This document shows positions 34,078 through 42,746 of a DNA stretch of 52,809 bases, one piece after another. Positions within the stretch are counted from its first letter, which is position 1. Every line of letters starts with the position of its first letter. The translations under genes were made by a program, and so were the position numbers. The notes below the pieces were generated by a model, which saw only the letters and a program-made list of their open reading frames with translations, made no database searches and had not been told where the DNA came from. The stretch is taken from positions 1-52,809 of the forward strand of contig JAEINR010000036.1 in the NCBI GenBank assembly GCA_016342325.1. The letters run 5' to 3'. Source of the stretch: Desulfobacterium sp. (GTDB lineage: Bacteria > Desulfobacterota > Desulfobacteria > Desulfobacterales > Desulfobacteraceae).

Positions 34078-35171
34078 GGTCGGTTGAACCTCACCTTCTG
34101 CCCGTGGATGATCCGGCTGACCCCGGAGGTCACCACAAGGTCTCCTGTGGCAACGCCCTCCAGGATTTCAAACCCATGGTCTGTGAGGCTGCCGATGGTG
34201 ACACTGGTTTTCATGACCTTGGCAAAGCCTTGCTCTTCCAGGGGGGTGACTACAAAGAGATAGTGGCCGTCCGGATCCTCTCCCACCGCGCTTGCCGGTA
34301 CAACCAGCCGTTCTTCCTTTTTTTGAAAACTGAAGGTGACGTCGGCGGGCATGCCCGGCCGGATGCCCTTGTACTCTTTGTCCAGGATAACGATCACCGG
34401 GTAAACCGAGGCGGCCGACCCCACATAGGAAATTTCTGATACAGTGCCCTGGAAGGTTTGCTCTCCCTTTACGGAAAATTTCGCATCGACCCGGTCACCG
34501 GGCTGGATCCGGGTGATATAGGTCTCGGGCACGTCCACGGAGATCTTGAGTTTTCCGTTTGAGCTGATTTCCGCCACGATGGTTCCCACGGATACGTTTT
34601 CGTCATTTTCCATGTGCACCGCCGATACAACGCCGTCCACCGGGGTGGTCAGAACCGTGTAGGCCAGCTGTCGCTCCTGGAGATCAAGCTGCCGGTTCTT
34701 GGCGTTGAGGTCGGCCCTTGCGCCGGCATACTGGGAGCGGGCGGTTTCATAATCCTGGAGGGGCAGGTTGTTGTCCTCGTAAAGCTCGCTGATCCGTTTC
34801 AAGTTGGAGGCGCTGGACTCCTTTTGGACCTTGGCTGCCATGACTGCTGACTTCAGCTCCTGGAGCTTGAGTTTTGCGTCCCTGTCGTCCAGGGATGCCA
34901 CAAGGTCTCCTTTTTTCAACCTGTCCCCGACTTTGATCGGGATATCTGCCACAACACCGTTGATGCGGAAGCTCAGCTTGAGCTCGGTTCCTGAACGCAA
35001 CTTTCCGGAAAAGGTGCGCCGGCTTTCCGGGGTGCCGATTTTCACCTGGGCATATCGAACCGGCCTGATGAGTTCCGCTTCTTTTTGTTCCGGGGCACTG
35101 GTGCAGGAAAACAGGAGCGTTGCGGTTGCCACGGCTGCCAGTGCCAGCTTCATGGGGTTGTATCTTTTCAT
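34074..35171 (-). CDS. RND efflux membrane-fusion (periplasmic adaptor) lipoprotein
   Basis: A 365-residue HlyD/AcrA-family adaptor: signal with lipobox LLFSC (Cys about 23), lipoyl half-motif FRINGVVADIPIKVGDRLKKGDLVASLDDRDAKLKL (about 70-105), an alpha-hairpin (about 105-170), the second lipoyl half (LTTPVDGVVSAVHMENDENVSVGTIVAEI) and beta-barrel and membrane-proximal domains. It links the inner-membrane pump to the outer-membrane channel encoded just upstream (3-bp gap) and overlaps the pump gene downstream by 4 bp. Confidence 0.93.
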   Translation of the reverse strand: MKRYNPMKLALAAVATATLLFSCTSAPEQKEAELIRPVRYAQVKIGTPESRRTFSGKLRSGTELKLSFRINGVVADIPIKVGDRLKKGDLVASLDDRDAKLKLQELKSAVMAAKVQKESSASNLKRISELYEDNNLPLQDYETARSQYAGARADLNAKNRQLDLQERQLAYTVLTTPVDGVVSAVHMENDENVSVGTIVAEISSNGKLKISVDVPETYITRIQPGDRVDAKFSVKGEQTFQGTVSEISYVGSAASVYPVIVILDKEYKGIRPGMPADVTFSFQKKEERLVVPASAVGEDPDGHYLFVVTPLEEQGFAKVMKTSVTIGSLTDHGFEILEGVATGDLVVTSGVSRIIHGQKVRFNRP

Positions 35172-35174
35172 GGT

Positions 35175-37526
35175 CTATCGTACCTCTTGGTTGGTTTTAA
35201 AATAGGTGTCGATCTCTTCCATGAGCTGCTGCTGATCCTGGTGGGAGGACAGGGAGATGAATCGTCCGTTTTTCCGCTCCAGGGTCATGATGCTCATGAG
35301 ATAGTCGTAGACGGCGTTGGCCGCTGCAAGATCGGCATTGATGGCGGCGTTCTGGGCGTCCAGCAGATCCACCACCGAGGTTTTGCCCTTTCGGTATTCG
35401 TCCTGGGTAATCCCAAGGCTTTTTCCTGCGGCCTTGGCAGCCTGTTTGGACAGTCCTAGCTGTTCAGACCGGGTGAGCAGATCCAGGGCCCCATCGATGA
35501 TACCTGTGTCCAGTGTGTTGACCAGGTCCTTTCGCTGTTTGTCGAGCTTTGCGATTTCGAGGAGCTTTTTCCGTGTGTTGATCCCGTCGGTTCCGCCGGT
35601 GTAGAGCGCCCAGGAGGCATTGAGGCTCACCGCCCAGTTACTGTCCTCGGGATCCGGGGTGAAGTCCGCGCCTGTGCCGTTGGTGTCAAGGGTCTCGTTC
35701 CACTCACCGTTGAGGGCCACCCTGGGCAGGAGTTGTTTGCGCTTAAGGGAGGAGAGCAGCCGTTTGTTTGCGGCAAGGGAGGCGTCCACCTGTTTGAGTT
35801 CCGGGTGGTTGCTGTGGGCCCGGCGGATCATGAAGTCGATGAGCTTATCAAAGGAGTTGTGGCTGTCGATAAGGCTGGAGATTTCAATGTCGCTGTAGGT
35901 GGAGAAAAAATCGGTCTCAAGGGTGGTCTCCTGGACCTCAAACTCGGTTCCCGGGGAGAGGTTCAACAAAAGCCTCAGACTGTTTTTTGCCTTCAGGACA
36001 CCGGTATAGGCTCCAATGGCCTCGCTTTCTGTGGTGGCAAGCTTGCTCCGCCATCGATAGATATCGGCCATGCCGGCAGCGCCCACCCTGTTTCTCACAT
36101 GGGCGAGCTCCAGGTTCTTCCTGCTCAGGGTGAGGGCCTCCTTTTTGATGGTCATGTCCGTCTTTGCCTTAAGGATGTTGAAGTAGGCCCCGGCCACCGA
36201 GAGAAGGGTGTCCAGTTCCTCCTGCCTCAGCTTTTCGGTGGAAGCGTTTTCAAGGTGTTTTTTGGCCGTGATATCTGCAAATCCGGGTTCGGAAAACAGG
36301 GTCTGGGAGATGCTGCCCGTTGCCATGGTGGTGTTGGATGCCTGGCCGCTAAGGGCCCGTTCGTCGTTGATCTGGGTGTTCTGGAACCGGGCGTCCAGGG
36401 TCGGGCGAAAGGTGCTCCGGGCAAACTGCACATCCTCTTTTGCCATGGCCACGGTGTCCCGGGTCGAGGCAAGGGTCAGGTTGTCGGCCAGGGCCATCTC
36501 CATGGCACTTCTGAGGTCGATGACCCGATCCGAGGCAAAGGGCTGAAAGTTGATCAGTTCGGCTGCCGACATGGCGTCCCAGGCCGGCTGGAACCCGATG
36601 GCGTCAGCCGTGGCCATGTTGATGATAAAGGTTTCGTCAAAAGAGAGGGCAACGGAAAGCTCGCCGGGGTCGATCTTGTTTGTGATCTTTTCGATCATCA
36701 ACGCGATCCGTCGCATCACTTTGGTTTCAAGGTTCACCGGAACCGTTCCGGCAAGGATCCCCAGTTCTACGAACTCTCGCTGCTTCATGGCAAATGAGGG
36801 GAGTTTAAGGCGGTTGATCTCGCTGATCAGCCGCTTTATGGTGGGCGCGTCAATGCGGTAGAGTCCTCCCAGAAGCACGGCGTCCACCCCTGTCTTATCG
36901 ATGTCAAAGTGCGCCATGCCCGGGGTCACCGGAATCAATCGAAAGTTGATATTTTGTTTCTCCAAAAAGATTTTAAGCCGGGAGATATCTGCCGCTGACC
37001 CAAGGAGCTTTTCTCCAGTGGCGATGCCAAGGGTTTTGAACCGGAACAGGGATTGAAATTGGGTGATGGCGGCACCCAGGGGTATGTTGTTCTGAAGATA
37101 GGCAAGATTGTGTTTTCCCGATACCCCCGGCTCCTTGTAAGGGATGTCCTGGATCGTTTTGTCCCATACGCCCAGGAGGATCAGGGGCTTGGGATAAAGA
37201 TGCTCATAGACCAGGGTGTTGGAGGTGAGCATGCCGATACCGAGGATGATGTCAACGGTGTTGTCTTTGACTAGGGTTTGATAGGCCTGTTGAATGTCCC
37301 GGGCCTCCCCCGAGGTCCAGAACACGTTCTGTTCGGCGATCTTGACAGAGACCCTGGAGGATAGAAGCGCCCTTGTCTCTTTTTCAACGTCCCTGACAAA
37401 GGCCTGGGAGGTAAACGGAGTATCAAACACCATGCCGATGGAGAGGGTCTCCTGGCCGTAGGCGGCTGGAACCGCGCCTATAATAAGGAAAAAAAGAGCT
37501 GTAGTGATCATTGATTTAAAATTCAT
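35175..37526 (-). CDS. TolC-family outer-membrane efflux protein fused to an N-terminal substrate-binding-protein domain
   Basis: A 783-residue exported protein, far longer than TolC (about 450-490). After the signal peptide (about 1-24), residues about 25-325 resemble an ABC substrate-binding protein of the TrpX/peripla-BP type: LSIGMVFDTPFTSQAF, VDIILGIGMLTSNTLVYE, LIPVTPGMAHFDIDKTGVDAVLLGGLYRI, then SVALSFDETFIINMATADAIGF. Residues about 335-770 are an outer-membrane efflux (TolC) domain with its duplicated helical/strand halves (AMEMALADNLTL; FRPTLDAR; GVLKAKNSLRLLLNLSPG; HPELKQVDASLAANKRLL). It is first in the operon channel-adaptor-pump. The frame is continuous. The extra domain could bind an export substrate or signal in the periplasm; this is inference. 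Confidence 0.85.
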   Translation of the reverse strand: MNFKSMITTALFFLIIGAVPAAYGQETLSIGMVFDTPFTSQAFVRDVEKETRALLSSRVSVKIAEQNVFWTSGEARDIQQAYQTLVKDNTVDIILGIGMLTSNTLVYEHLYPKPLILLGVWDKTIQDIPYKEPGVSGKHNLAYLQNNIPLGAAITQFQSLFRFKTLGIATGEKLLGSAADISRLKIFLEKQNINFRLIPVTPGMAHFDIDKTGVDAVLLGGLYRIDAPTIKRLISEINRLKLPSFAMKQREFVELGILAGTVPVNLETKVMRRIALMIEKITNKIDPGELSVALSFDETFIINMATADAIGFQPAWDAMSAAELINFQPFASDRVIDLRSAMEMALADNLTLASTRDTVAMAKEDVQFARSTFRPTLDARFQNTQINDERALSGQASNTTMATGSISQTLFSEPGFADITAKKHLENASTEKLRQEELDTLLSVAGAYFNILKAKTDMTIKKEALTLSRKNLELAHVRNRVGAAGMADIYRWRSKLATTESEAIGAYTGVLKAKNSLRLLLNLSPGTEFEVQETTLETDFFSTYSDIEISSLIDSHNSFDKLIDFMIRRAHSNHPELKQVDASLAANKRLLSSLKRKQLLPRVALNGEWNETLDTNGTGADFTPDPEDSNWAVSLNASWALYTGGTDGINTRKKLLEIAKLDKQRKDLVNTLDTGIIDGALDLLTRSEQLGLSKQAAKAAGKSLGITQDEYRKGKTSVVDLLDAQNAAINADLAAANAVYDYLMSIMTLERKNGRFISLSSHQDQQQLMEEIDTYFKTNQEVR

Positions 37527-37570
37527 TTGTGTTTCCAGGGGTTAAGGTCATGTGAAAGAACCTTGTAAAT

Positions 37571-37642
37571 AGTATAGGTTCGCTGGCATCCTATCCCTTT
37601 TACCGTGAATTTGGTGTGAAACAGGTGTGAAAAGTATGTGAA
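37571..37642 (-). promoter_or_regulatory. Promoter region of the efflux operon with four 11-bp-spaced repeats
   Basis: GTGAA occurs at 37605, 37616, 37627 and 37638 (plus-strand starts), exactly 11 bp apart; on the operon strand this reads TTCAC. A TATACT -10 box lies at 37576-37571, 28 bp downstream of the nearest repeat, without a good -35 box. Direct repeats at helical spacing next to a weak -35 are typical of OmpR/PhoB-family activator sites. The rest of the gene-free stretch 37643-37915 shows no gene or clear structure. Confidence 0.55.
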
Positions 37643-37915
37643 ATATGTCCACAGTTATGGGGGGCGTACCGGTCTCTATAAATATGAGAAAATCAAAATA
37701 TTGTCAAGGCAATCGTCCTTCCCTATACCCACCGCCTGATGCACCCAGGCGGCTCCCAGTGCGTCTTGGGATATTTTGTTCTCCTGGCATTGGGGTGAAA
37801 ATGATATGGGAGTTTTTGATTCTTGGGGGGGCGGTTCGCAGATTTGAGTAAAACGTGTATGGATGAATTTAAAGCCCGGGTATTCTCTCAAATACGCCAG
37901 GCTTGGGGCGCTTTA

Positions 37916-38413
37916 TCAGGCAGGGGGGGGCGTTTCAAACCGGGCAAATATCTGTTCCATTTGATGGGCATCCTCATGCCATTGGGGCCATTCCCGGGCC
38001 CAGGGGGCAACCGTTGCATCCTTTACCCGGTCCGCCACCGGGAAATAGGGCTTGATATCGATGATGGGACTCTGGTCAAGGGCGTCCATGTATGGAACCC
38101 GGATAATGCCCTGGTCCATGTCCACGCCGAGGCAGGCCGTCAGGGTCACGGCAATGGGATTGGGCCTGAATGGAGACCGGCAGGCAAAGACACCGGCTGT
38201 TGTTCCCGGGGCATAGAACAGTTCCGTTTCAAGGGTTTCACGGCTCTGTTTGTTGTCTTGGCCGGTGGCCCACCAGAACACATGGATGTGGCTGAACTGA
38301 TCCATCTGGGTCAACCCCTTTCTGTAATCGTCATGGATCTGGAGTGAGAATTTGTCATGGGATGCATTGACATGGCCGATGGGATGGATCGAATAGGATG
38401 GGTTTTTCAACAT
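37916..38413 (-). CDS. TrmO/TsaA-like methyltransferase (second copy)
   Basis: A 165-residue protein of the TrmO (TsaA/YaeB) family: YSIHPIGHV, HIHVFWWATGQD, GVFACRSPFRPNPIAVTLT, DALDQSPIIDIKPYFP. The RSPFRPNP motif is closer to canonical TrmO (SP.RPNP) than in the copy at 23258. It lacks the C-terminal domain of long TrmO proteins. ATG 38413 has GAAGGAG upstream. Repeat copy B separates it from the AraC-like gene. Expected role: SAM-dependent modification of t6A37 in tRNA, or a related target. Confidence 0.78.
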   Translation of the reverse strand: MLKNPSYSIHPIGHVNASHDKFSLQIHDDYRKGLTQMDQFSHIHVFWWATGQDNKQSRETLETELFYAPGTTAGVFACRSPFRPNPIAVTLTACLGVDMDQGIIRVPYMDALDQSPIIDIKPYFPVADRVKDATVAPWAREWPQWHEDAHQMEQIFARFETPPPA

Positions 38414-38535
38414 TATTTCTCCTTCATTTATGTAGTTAAACACTGTCGGGCAGTATAGGAGATGTCCGGAATAATATCTTGACCCAGGTTGCTGTTGAGT
38501 TGACCCATATTGCTTTTTTGAGGTTGGCCAGGCAT

Positions 38536-38617
38536 CTAAGCTTCTTAGATCTGATTTTCGTGTTATTTTGGCAAGAGAATCAGAGAATCTCTTCGATTCT
38601 GGCTTGTTCAGGTTAAG
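38536..38617 (+). repeat. Dispersed structured repeat, copy B
   Basis: The copy runs from AAGCTTCTTAG through the hairpin TCTGATT...AATCAGA to GATTCTGGCTTGTTCAGG. It ends against the stop codon (38618-38620) of the araC-like gene. With copy C in the opposite orientation it brackets that gene. Confidence 0.75.
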
Positions 38618-39526
38618 TTAGAGGGGGGTGACTGGAATGCAGATGTCAACGGTCATTTTACCGTCCTCTTTTTCCTCCAGTTCCATGGGGGGATAGCGTT
38701 CAAACCGGGGGCCGTCATCGGGCGCATACCCGCTTGAGGGCAACCACTGGGAAAAGAGCCAGTTCCAGGCTTCGTAATAATCGGAGGGGCCGAGCTTGAA
38801 CCGGGCGGAGGCGTATTTTCCCTTGCTCAGCCGCATTTTTCCCACCTCTCCTGCCACCCGGGTCCCTGGGGGGACGGTGATGCAGGCGCTGACCCTCAGT
38901 TTGTCCAGGGCCGTGATGTCGATGCTGTCGTGGTAGACCGCCAGGCACTGGGTTTTATCGGTGATAAGATCCCTTGGATTGGCCCATTGGTACAGTCTTG
39001 AAAACAGGGATTCAAAAAGGGCTGCATTCCCTTCATAGGGGCCGATGTACCTGACATAGGCAAGGGGTTGTGATTCTAATTCCCTGATCCTTACATCCCG
39101 GGTCAGAAACCGCTTGCCAAGGGATTCAGGCGCGCCCGCTGTTTCTTTTCTCCCCGCCCTGCCGTATACGGATTGCTTGCGTTTTCGCCACTGGGTGGCC
39201 GTCATATTAAAACGGGCCTTGAACGCCCTTGCAAAGGCGGAAGAAGAGGTAAAACCGCAATCCAGGGCGATATCCGTGACCGGTGTGTGGTGGTTGGCCA
39301 CAAGGAGGGTTGCGGCTTTTTCAACCCTTACCCTCTGGATAAAGCCAAACAGGGTCTCGTTCACCAAGGCATTGAAGATCCGGTGAAAATGGAATTTGGA
39401 AAAACAGGCGATTGACGCCAGTTCTCCAAGGCTGAACTCCTTGTCCAGGTTGGATTCAATGTGATCGATGACCCGGTTGATTCTTCCCTGGTAGTCATTG
39501 CGTTTCCCGGTGTTCAATGGTTCCAT
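38618..39526 (-). CDS. AraC-family transcriptional regulator with GyrI-like ligand domain
   Basis: A 302-residue regulator. The N-terminal AraC HTH pair (about 15-115) has FSLGELASIACFSKFHFHRIF and the second helix set LDCGFTSSSAFARAFKARF. The C-terminal GyrI-like/effector-binding domain (about 145-300) has LAYVRYIGPYEGN, AVYHDSIDIT, ASARFKLGPSDYYEAWNWLF, LPSSGYAPDDGPRFERYP. This DNA-binding-first order is that of Rob/GyrI-type regulators, which sense small cationic or hydrophobic compounds. I chose ATG 39526; a start at 39577 would run into repeat copy C. Target genes are unknown; the efflux operon at 35-37.5 kb is a candidate by proximity only. Confidence 0.85.
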   Translation of the reverse strand: MEPLNTGKRNDYQGRINRVIDHIESNLDKEFSLGELASIACFSKFHFHRIFNALVNETLFGFIQRVRVEKAATLLVANHHTPVTDIALDCGFTSSSAFARAFKARFNMTATQWRKRKQSVYGRAGRKETAGAPESLGKRFLTRDVRIRELESQPLAYVRYIGPYEGNAALFESLFSRLYQWANPRDLITDKTQCLAVYHDSIDITALDKLRVSACITVPPGTRVAGEVGKMRLSKGKYASARFKLGPSDYYEAWNWLFSQWLPSSGYAPDDGPRFERYPPMELEEKEDGKMTVDICIPVTPL

Positions 39527-39565
39527 TTTCTTTATGACCTTTTTTCGGTGTTTCAGTCTTTGCCC

Positions 39566-39646
39566 TAACCTGGACAAGCCAGAACCAAAGCGTTTTTATG
39601 ATTCTCTTGCCAAAATAACACGAAAATCAGAGCTAAGAAGCTAAAA
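39566..39646 (-). repeat. Dispersed structured repeat, copy C (inverted)
   Basis: The best-preserved copy, in opposite orientation to copy B, about 950 bp away. Read on the minus strand it gives AGCTTCTTAGCT, the 13-bp hairpin with one mismatch, AAAACGCTTTGG and TTCTGGCTTGTCCAGG. It lies in the 305-bp gap between the AraC-like and thioredoxin genes. Confidence 0.78.
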
Positions 39647-39831
39647 ACGATAAAAAACCGTCTCTTGTCAAGGAAAAAACGGGGAAGAGCAAGGGCGCGG
39701 GGAGCTTGACCGGGCCCAGGGGATCCACTGCTTCGGTTTTGTTTGACAGTCCATGGGTCTTGATCCTATTATTAGGGTATCGCGTCATAATACAACAGTT
39801 CTTGCCCCTAGGACGGGAAAAGGAGGAGGAA

Positions 39832-40278
39832 ATGCCAAACAGTGCGATTGTCATTTGCAGCAGCTGCGGAACCAAAAACAGGATTCCCGTGGCGCGTATC
39901 GGCGAAAGCCCGGTATGCGGCCAATGCAAAAGCCCCCTGAACACAGCGGCGGTCACAACAGCGCCCGTGATCGTCACGGATCAGACCTTTGACCGGGAGG
40001 TCATGGCCCATAACACAGGGGTGGTCATGGATTGCTGGGCACCCTGGTGCGGCCATTGCAAATCCATGGATCCCGTGTTAACAGCCCTTGCCTTGGCCTA
40101 TGCTGGCCGGATCAAGGTCGTGAAGCTCAATGTCGATGAAAATCCGGCAACCACCTCAAGATTCAGGGTGATGAGCCTGCCGAGCCTGCTCTTTTTCAAG
40201 GACGGTAAGGTGGTTGATACCACGGTGGGGGCCCTTTCCCGCCATGAGGTTGAAACACATCTAAAAGCGCTGTTGTAA
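39832..40278 (+). CDS. trxC: Thioredoxin 2-like protein (zinc-ribbon thioredoxin)
   Basis: A 148-residue thioredoxin of the TrxC type: an N-terminal zinc ribbon with CSSCGTKNRIP and VCGQCKSPLN (four Cys, about 10-33), then a thioredoxin fold (about 45-146) with active site WAPWCGHCKSMDP (about 70-82) and cis-Pro region VMSLPSLLFFKDG. It reduces protein disulfides in the cytoplasm; TrxC proteins are linked to redox stress. Start ATG 39832 has GGAGGAGG upstream. The following epimerase gene starts 35 bp later. Confidence 0.9.
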   Translation: MPNSAIVICSSCGTKNRIPVARIGESPVCGQCKSPLNTAAVTTAPVIVTDQTFDREVMAHNTGVVMDCWAPWCGHCKSMDPVLTALALAYAGRIKVVKLNVDENPATTSRFRVMSLPSLLFFKDGKVVDTTVGALSRHEVETHLKALL

Positions 40279-40313
40279 CTGCCCCGGGCCCTTGTCCGGG
40301 AAAAGGAGGGGAT

Positions 40314-41213
40314 ATGAAAGTCGTGATCACAGGCGGTTCCGGATTTGTGGGGTCGTTTCTGGCAAGGCATTTCCTTGCCCGGGGAGACCGGGTGACCGGG
40401 GTTGGCAGATCCCTTGAACACCGGTTGAACGGACAAGAGGGTTTCACCTGGATCTCTGCCGATACCACTCGTGGGGGAGCGTGGCAGGAGAGCGTGGCCC
40501 GGGCAGATCTGGTGGTGAACCTTGCGGGGAAAAACATTTTAAGCCCATGGACCCAGGCCGTTAAAGCGGAGATATACAACAGCCGTATCCTGACCACGGA
40601 AAATGTCGTGGCCGCCCTTGTTTCCGGCAAAGGAACCCGTCTTTTCTCCGCCTCTGCCCTGGGGGTGTACGGGGATCGCGGGGAAGAGATCTTGACCGAG
40701 AATAGCCCTTCCGGGGATGATTTTCTGGCCGGGGTGTGCGTGGACTGGGAAGCCCGGGCATCTGCTGCCGTTGAAAAGGGGAGCCGGGTGGTGATCATGC
40801 GGTTCGGGGTCGTGCTGGGAAGACAGGGCGGTGCCCTTGGAAAGATGGTACCGATGTTTAAAGCTTACATGGGGGGGCCCCTGGGAGACGGGAACCACTG
40901 GTTGCCTTGGATACACATCGCCGACCTTGCCGGGGCCGTGGACTTTTTCCTGGAAGAGGAAGGGATCCACGGGCCGGTAAACTTCTGTTCCCCCGGTTCG
41001 ATCCGCCAGGGGGAGTTTGCATCAGCCCTTGGCCGGGTGCTCCATCGACCGGCCGTTATGCCGGCGCCTGCCTGGGTGGTCAGGATGATGATGGGGGAAA
41101 TGGGTCGGGCGCTTATGGCAAGTACAAAGGGAATTCCGGAGGGTCTGGAGACCGCCGGATTTGAGTTTCGATTTCCAACGATCCAAGGGGCCTTGGGCGA
41201 CCTTTTTGCCTGA
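40314..41213 (+). CDS. NAD-dependent epimerase/dehydratase-like protein, YfcH (TIGR01777) family
   Basis: A 299-residue SDR-fold protein: Rossmann motif ITGGSGFVGSFLARHF (about 4-19), VNLAGKNI (about 68), SASALGVYGDRGEE (about 103) and the YfcH-type C-terminus with PWIHIADLAGAVDFFL, GPVNFCSPGSIRQGEFASALG. Family members (YfcH/SulA-like) are widespread, with substrate unknown. AAAAGGAGGGG precedes the ATG. It probably forms an operon with the thioredoxin gene. An AT-rich inverted repeat (about 41211-41243) follows the stop. Confidence 0.85.
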   Translation: MKVVITGGSGFVGSFLARHFLARGDRVTGVGRSLEHRLNGQEGFTWISADTTRGGAWQESVARADLVVNLAGKNILSPWTQAVKAEIYNSRILTTENVVAALVSGKGTRLFSASALGVYGDRGEEILTENSPSGDDFLAGVCVDWEARASAAVEKGSRVVIMRFGVVLGRQGGALGKMVPMFKAYMGGPLGDGNHWLPWIHIADLAGAVDFFLEEEGIHGPVNFCSPGSIRQGEFASALGRVLHRPAVMPAPAWVVRMMMGEMGRALMASTKGIPEGLETAGFEFRFPTIQGALGDLFA

Positions 41214-41383
41214 TTTTTTTAATTTTTTTGTTTAAAAAATCCTCGTCAAATGGGGCTTTTCTCCCGGTGGGGTATTTGTTTTGGAAAAAAGAGTTGACTC
41301 GGGTTGGGGTTGGGGGGTATACGGTCCTGCTCAATGCGAATTTGAGCAAACCTGAACAACTTTTTTTTACGGAACGATTTTCC

Positions 41384-42247
41384 ATGAGTTATTTTAAACA
41401 AAGACTAAAATCATCAGTGTTGTGGAACTTGATTCTCTTGACCCTCGGGGCTGCATTATTTTCCCTGGGACTCACGGGGATTGCGATTCCTTACGGTTTC
41501 ATCACCGGCGGTATGTCAGGCCTTGGGCTGTTGCTTTACTATGCCACTGATGTTCTGTCCCCGGGAATATGGTACCTGATCATCAATGTTCCCCTGTTTA
41601 TCGTGGGATGGATCTTCATCAGCAAGCGGTTCTTTTTTTACAGCCTCTACGGTATGCTTGCCTGTTCGATTTTCATGGATCTTTTCACCTGTCAGATTTT
41701 GATTAAAGATCCGTTCCTGGCGGTGCTTGCCTGTGGTTCGATCCTGGGAGCGGGTGGCGGTCTTGCCCTGCACAGCCTGGGATCCCTCGGGGGAATGGAC
41801 ATTATTTGTATCATCGTTAACCAGAAACTGGGTATCCGGATCGGCACGTTTCTCTTTGGTTTTAACCTGGTGCTTTTTACCTTCAGCTTCGGCTTTCTGG
41901 AGAACGATCTTGTGCTTTACTCCATTGCCCTGAGCTTTATTGTATCCCAGGTGCTGGAGAATGTGCTCACCATGTTCAACCAGCGGAAGATGGTGTTGAT
42001 CGTGTCTGAGTTCAGCGACAGGATCGCCCCTGTTATTTACAACCGCCTGAAACAGGGGTCCACCTTTTTGAACGGCATGGGCGCCTACTCGGGAAAGGAG
42101 AAGAAGATTCTCCTGACCGTGGTGCATAATCACCAGATCAAGCGGCTGGAAGAGGCGGTGCTGAACATTGATGCCAATGCGTTCATGATCACGGAAAATA
42201 CCTTTGATGTGCTTGGCAAAGGGTTTTCGAAACCCAAGGTTTACTAG
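41384..42247 (+). CDS. YitT-family membrane protein (DUF161/DUF2179)
   Basis: A 287-residue protein with an N-terminal region of about five to six membrane segments (about 15-200; LILLTLGAALFSLGLTGIAIPYGFITGGMSGLGLLLYY; GSILGAGGGLALHSLGSLGGMDIICIIVNQK) and a C-terminal soluble DUF2179 domain (about 210-285, GSTFLNGMGAYSGKEKKILLTVV). The family is an uncharacterised possible transporter. The start ATG 41384 gives a normal YitT N-terminus; earlier in-frame starts are unlikely. It converges with the hysD gene, 5 bp apart. Confidence 0.85.
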   Translation: MSYFKQRLKSSVLWNLILLTLGAALFSLGLTGIAIPYGFITGGMSGLGLLLYYATDVLSPGIWYLIINVPLFIVGWIFISKRFFFYSLYGMLACSIFMDLFTCQILIKDPFLAVLACGSILGAGGGLALHSLGSLGGMDIICIIVNQKLGIRIGTFLFGFNLVLFTFSFGFLENDLVLYSIALSFIVSQVLENVLTMFNQRKMVLIVSEFSDRIAPVIYNRLKQGSTFLNGMGAYSGKEKKILLTVVHNHQIKRLEEAVLNIDANAFMITENTFDVLGKGFSKPKVY

Positions 42248-42251
42248 GTGG

Positions 42252-42710
42252 TCAACCGAGAAGCCGTTTGACCTCCTGGCGCGTGATCTCAAGATAGTGG
42301 GGAAAGCGCTTTTTCAGTGTGGGGGTCAACTCCATGTCCCAGTCAATTTTTTCCGGCTCGATGCCAAGGACATGGAGTTCGGGCTTATGTCCCATGAGCT
42401 CGGTCATGCTGAGTGAATCCAATAGATCTATGTCGTGGAGGGAGAGGGTCTGGCTCTCATCCTTTCTGAGATCATCTTCGCCAAGGCGATAGATGGTGCC
42501 GGGTTCTTTGCCTGCCTTGACAATGTCCAGGACCAGGATGATCTCATACTCCTGGAACAGGTAGAAAATGTCCTGGGTAAAGGTGCCGCCGTCGATAAAG
42601 TCGACATCCTCGGGCCAGGTCTCCTTCATGAGTTCATGCACGGCATGGACGCCGATGCCTTCGTCCATCAACAGAATATTTCCAACGCCCAGTACCAATA
42701 GTTTTTTCAT
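42252..42710 (-). CDS. hysD: Hydrogenase maturation protease for HysA (M52 family)
   Basis: A 152-residue nickel-dependent endopeptidase of the HyaD/HybD family, which trims the C-terminus of the large subunit after Ni insertion. Motifs are LVLGVGNILLMDEGIGVHAV (about 4-23, with the metal-binding Asp/Glu), VDFIDGGTF (about 44) and VLDIVKAGKEPGTI (about 68). It lies downstream of hysBA on the same strand, separated by a hairpin that may lower its expression. HysA's predicted C-terminal extension after Cys-Ala-Val-His is its likely substrate. Confidence 0.9.
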   Translation of the reverse strand: MKKLLVLGVGNILLMDEGIGVHAVHELMKETWPEDVDFIDGGTFTQDIFYLFQEYEIILVLDIVKAGKEPGTIYRLGEDDLRKDESQTLSLHDIDLLDSLSMTELMGHKPELHVLGIEPEKIDWDMELTPTLKKRFPHYLEITRQEVKRLLG

Positions 42711-42746
42711 GACATGTTGTTCCAAAATTGTGTGGTTAAACGTCAA

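Noticed and set aside
35733-36797. 354-codon plus-strand frame opposite the TolC fusion gene
   Set aside because: It is antisense to a clearly coding gene and its product shows no recognisable features.
37643-37915. Short open frames in the gene-free stretch between the efflux operon and the second TrmO-like gene
   Set aside because: No ribosome site or protein-like composition; read as intergenic.
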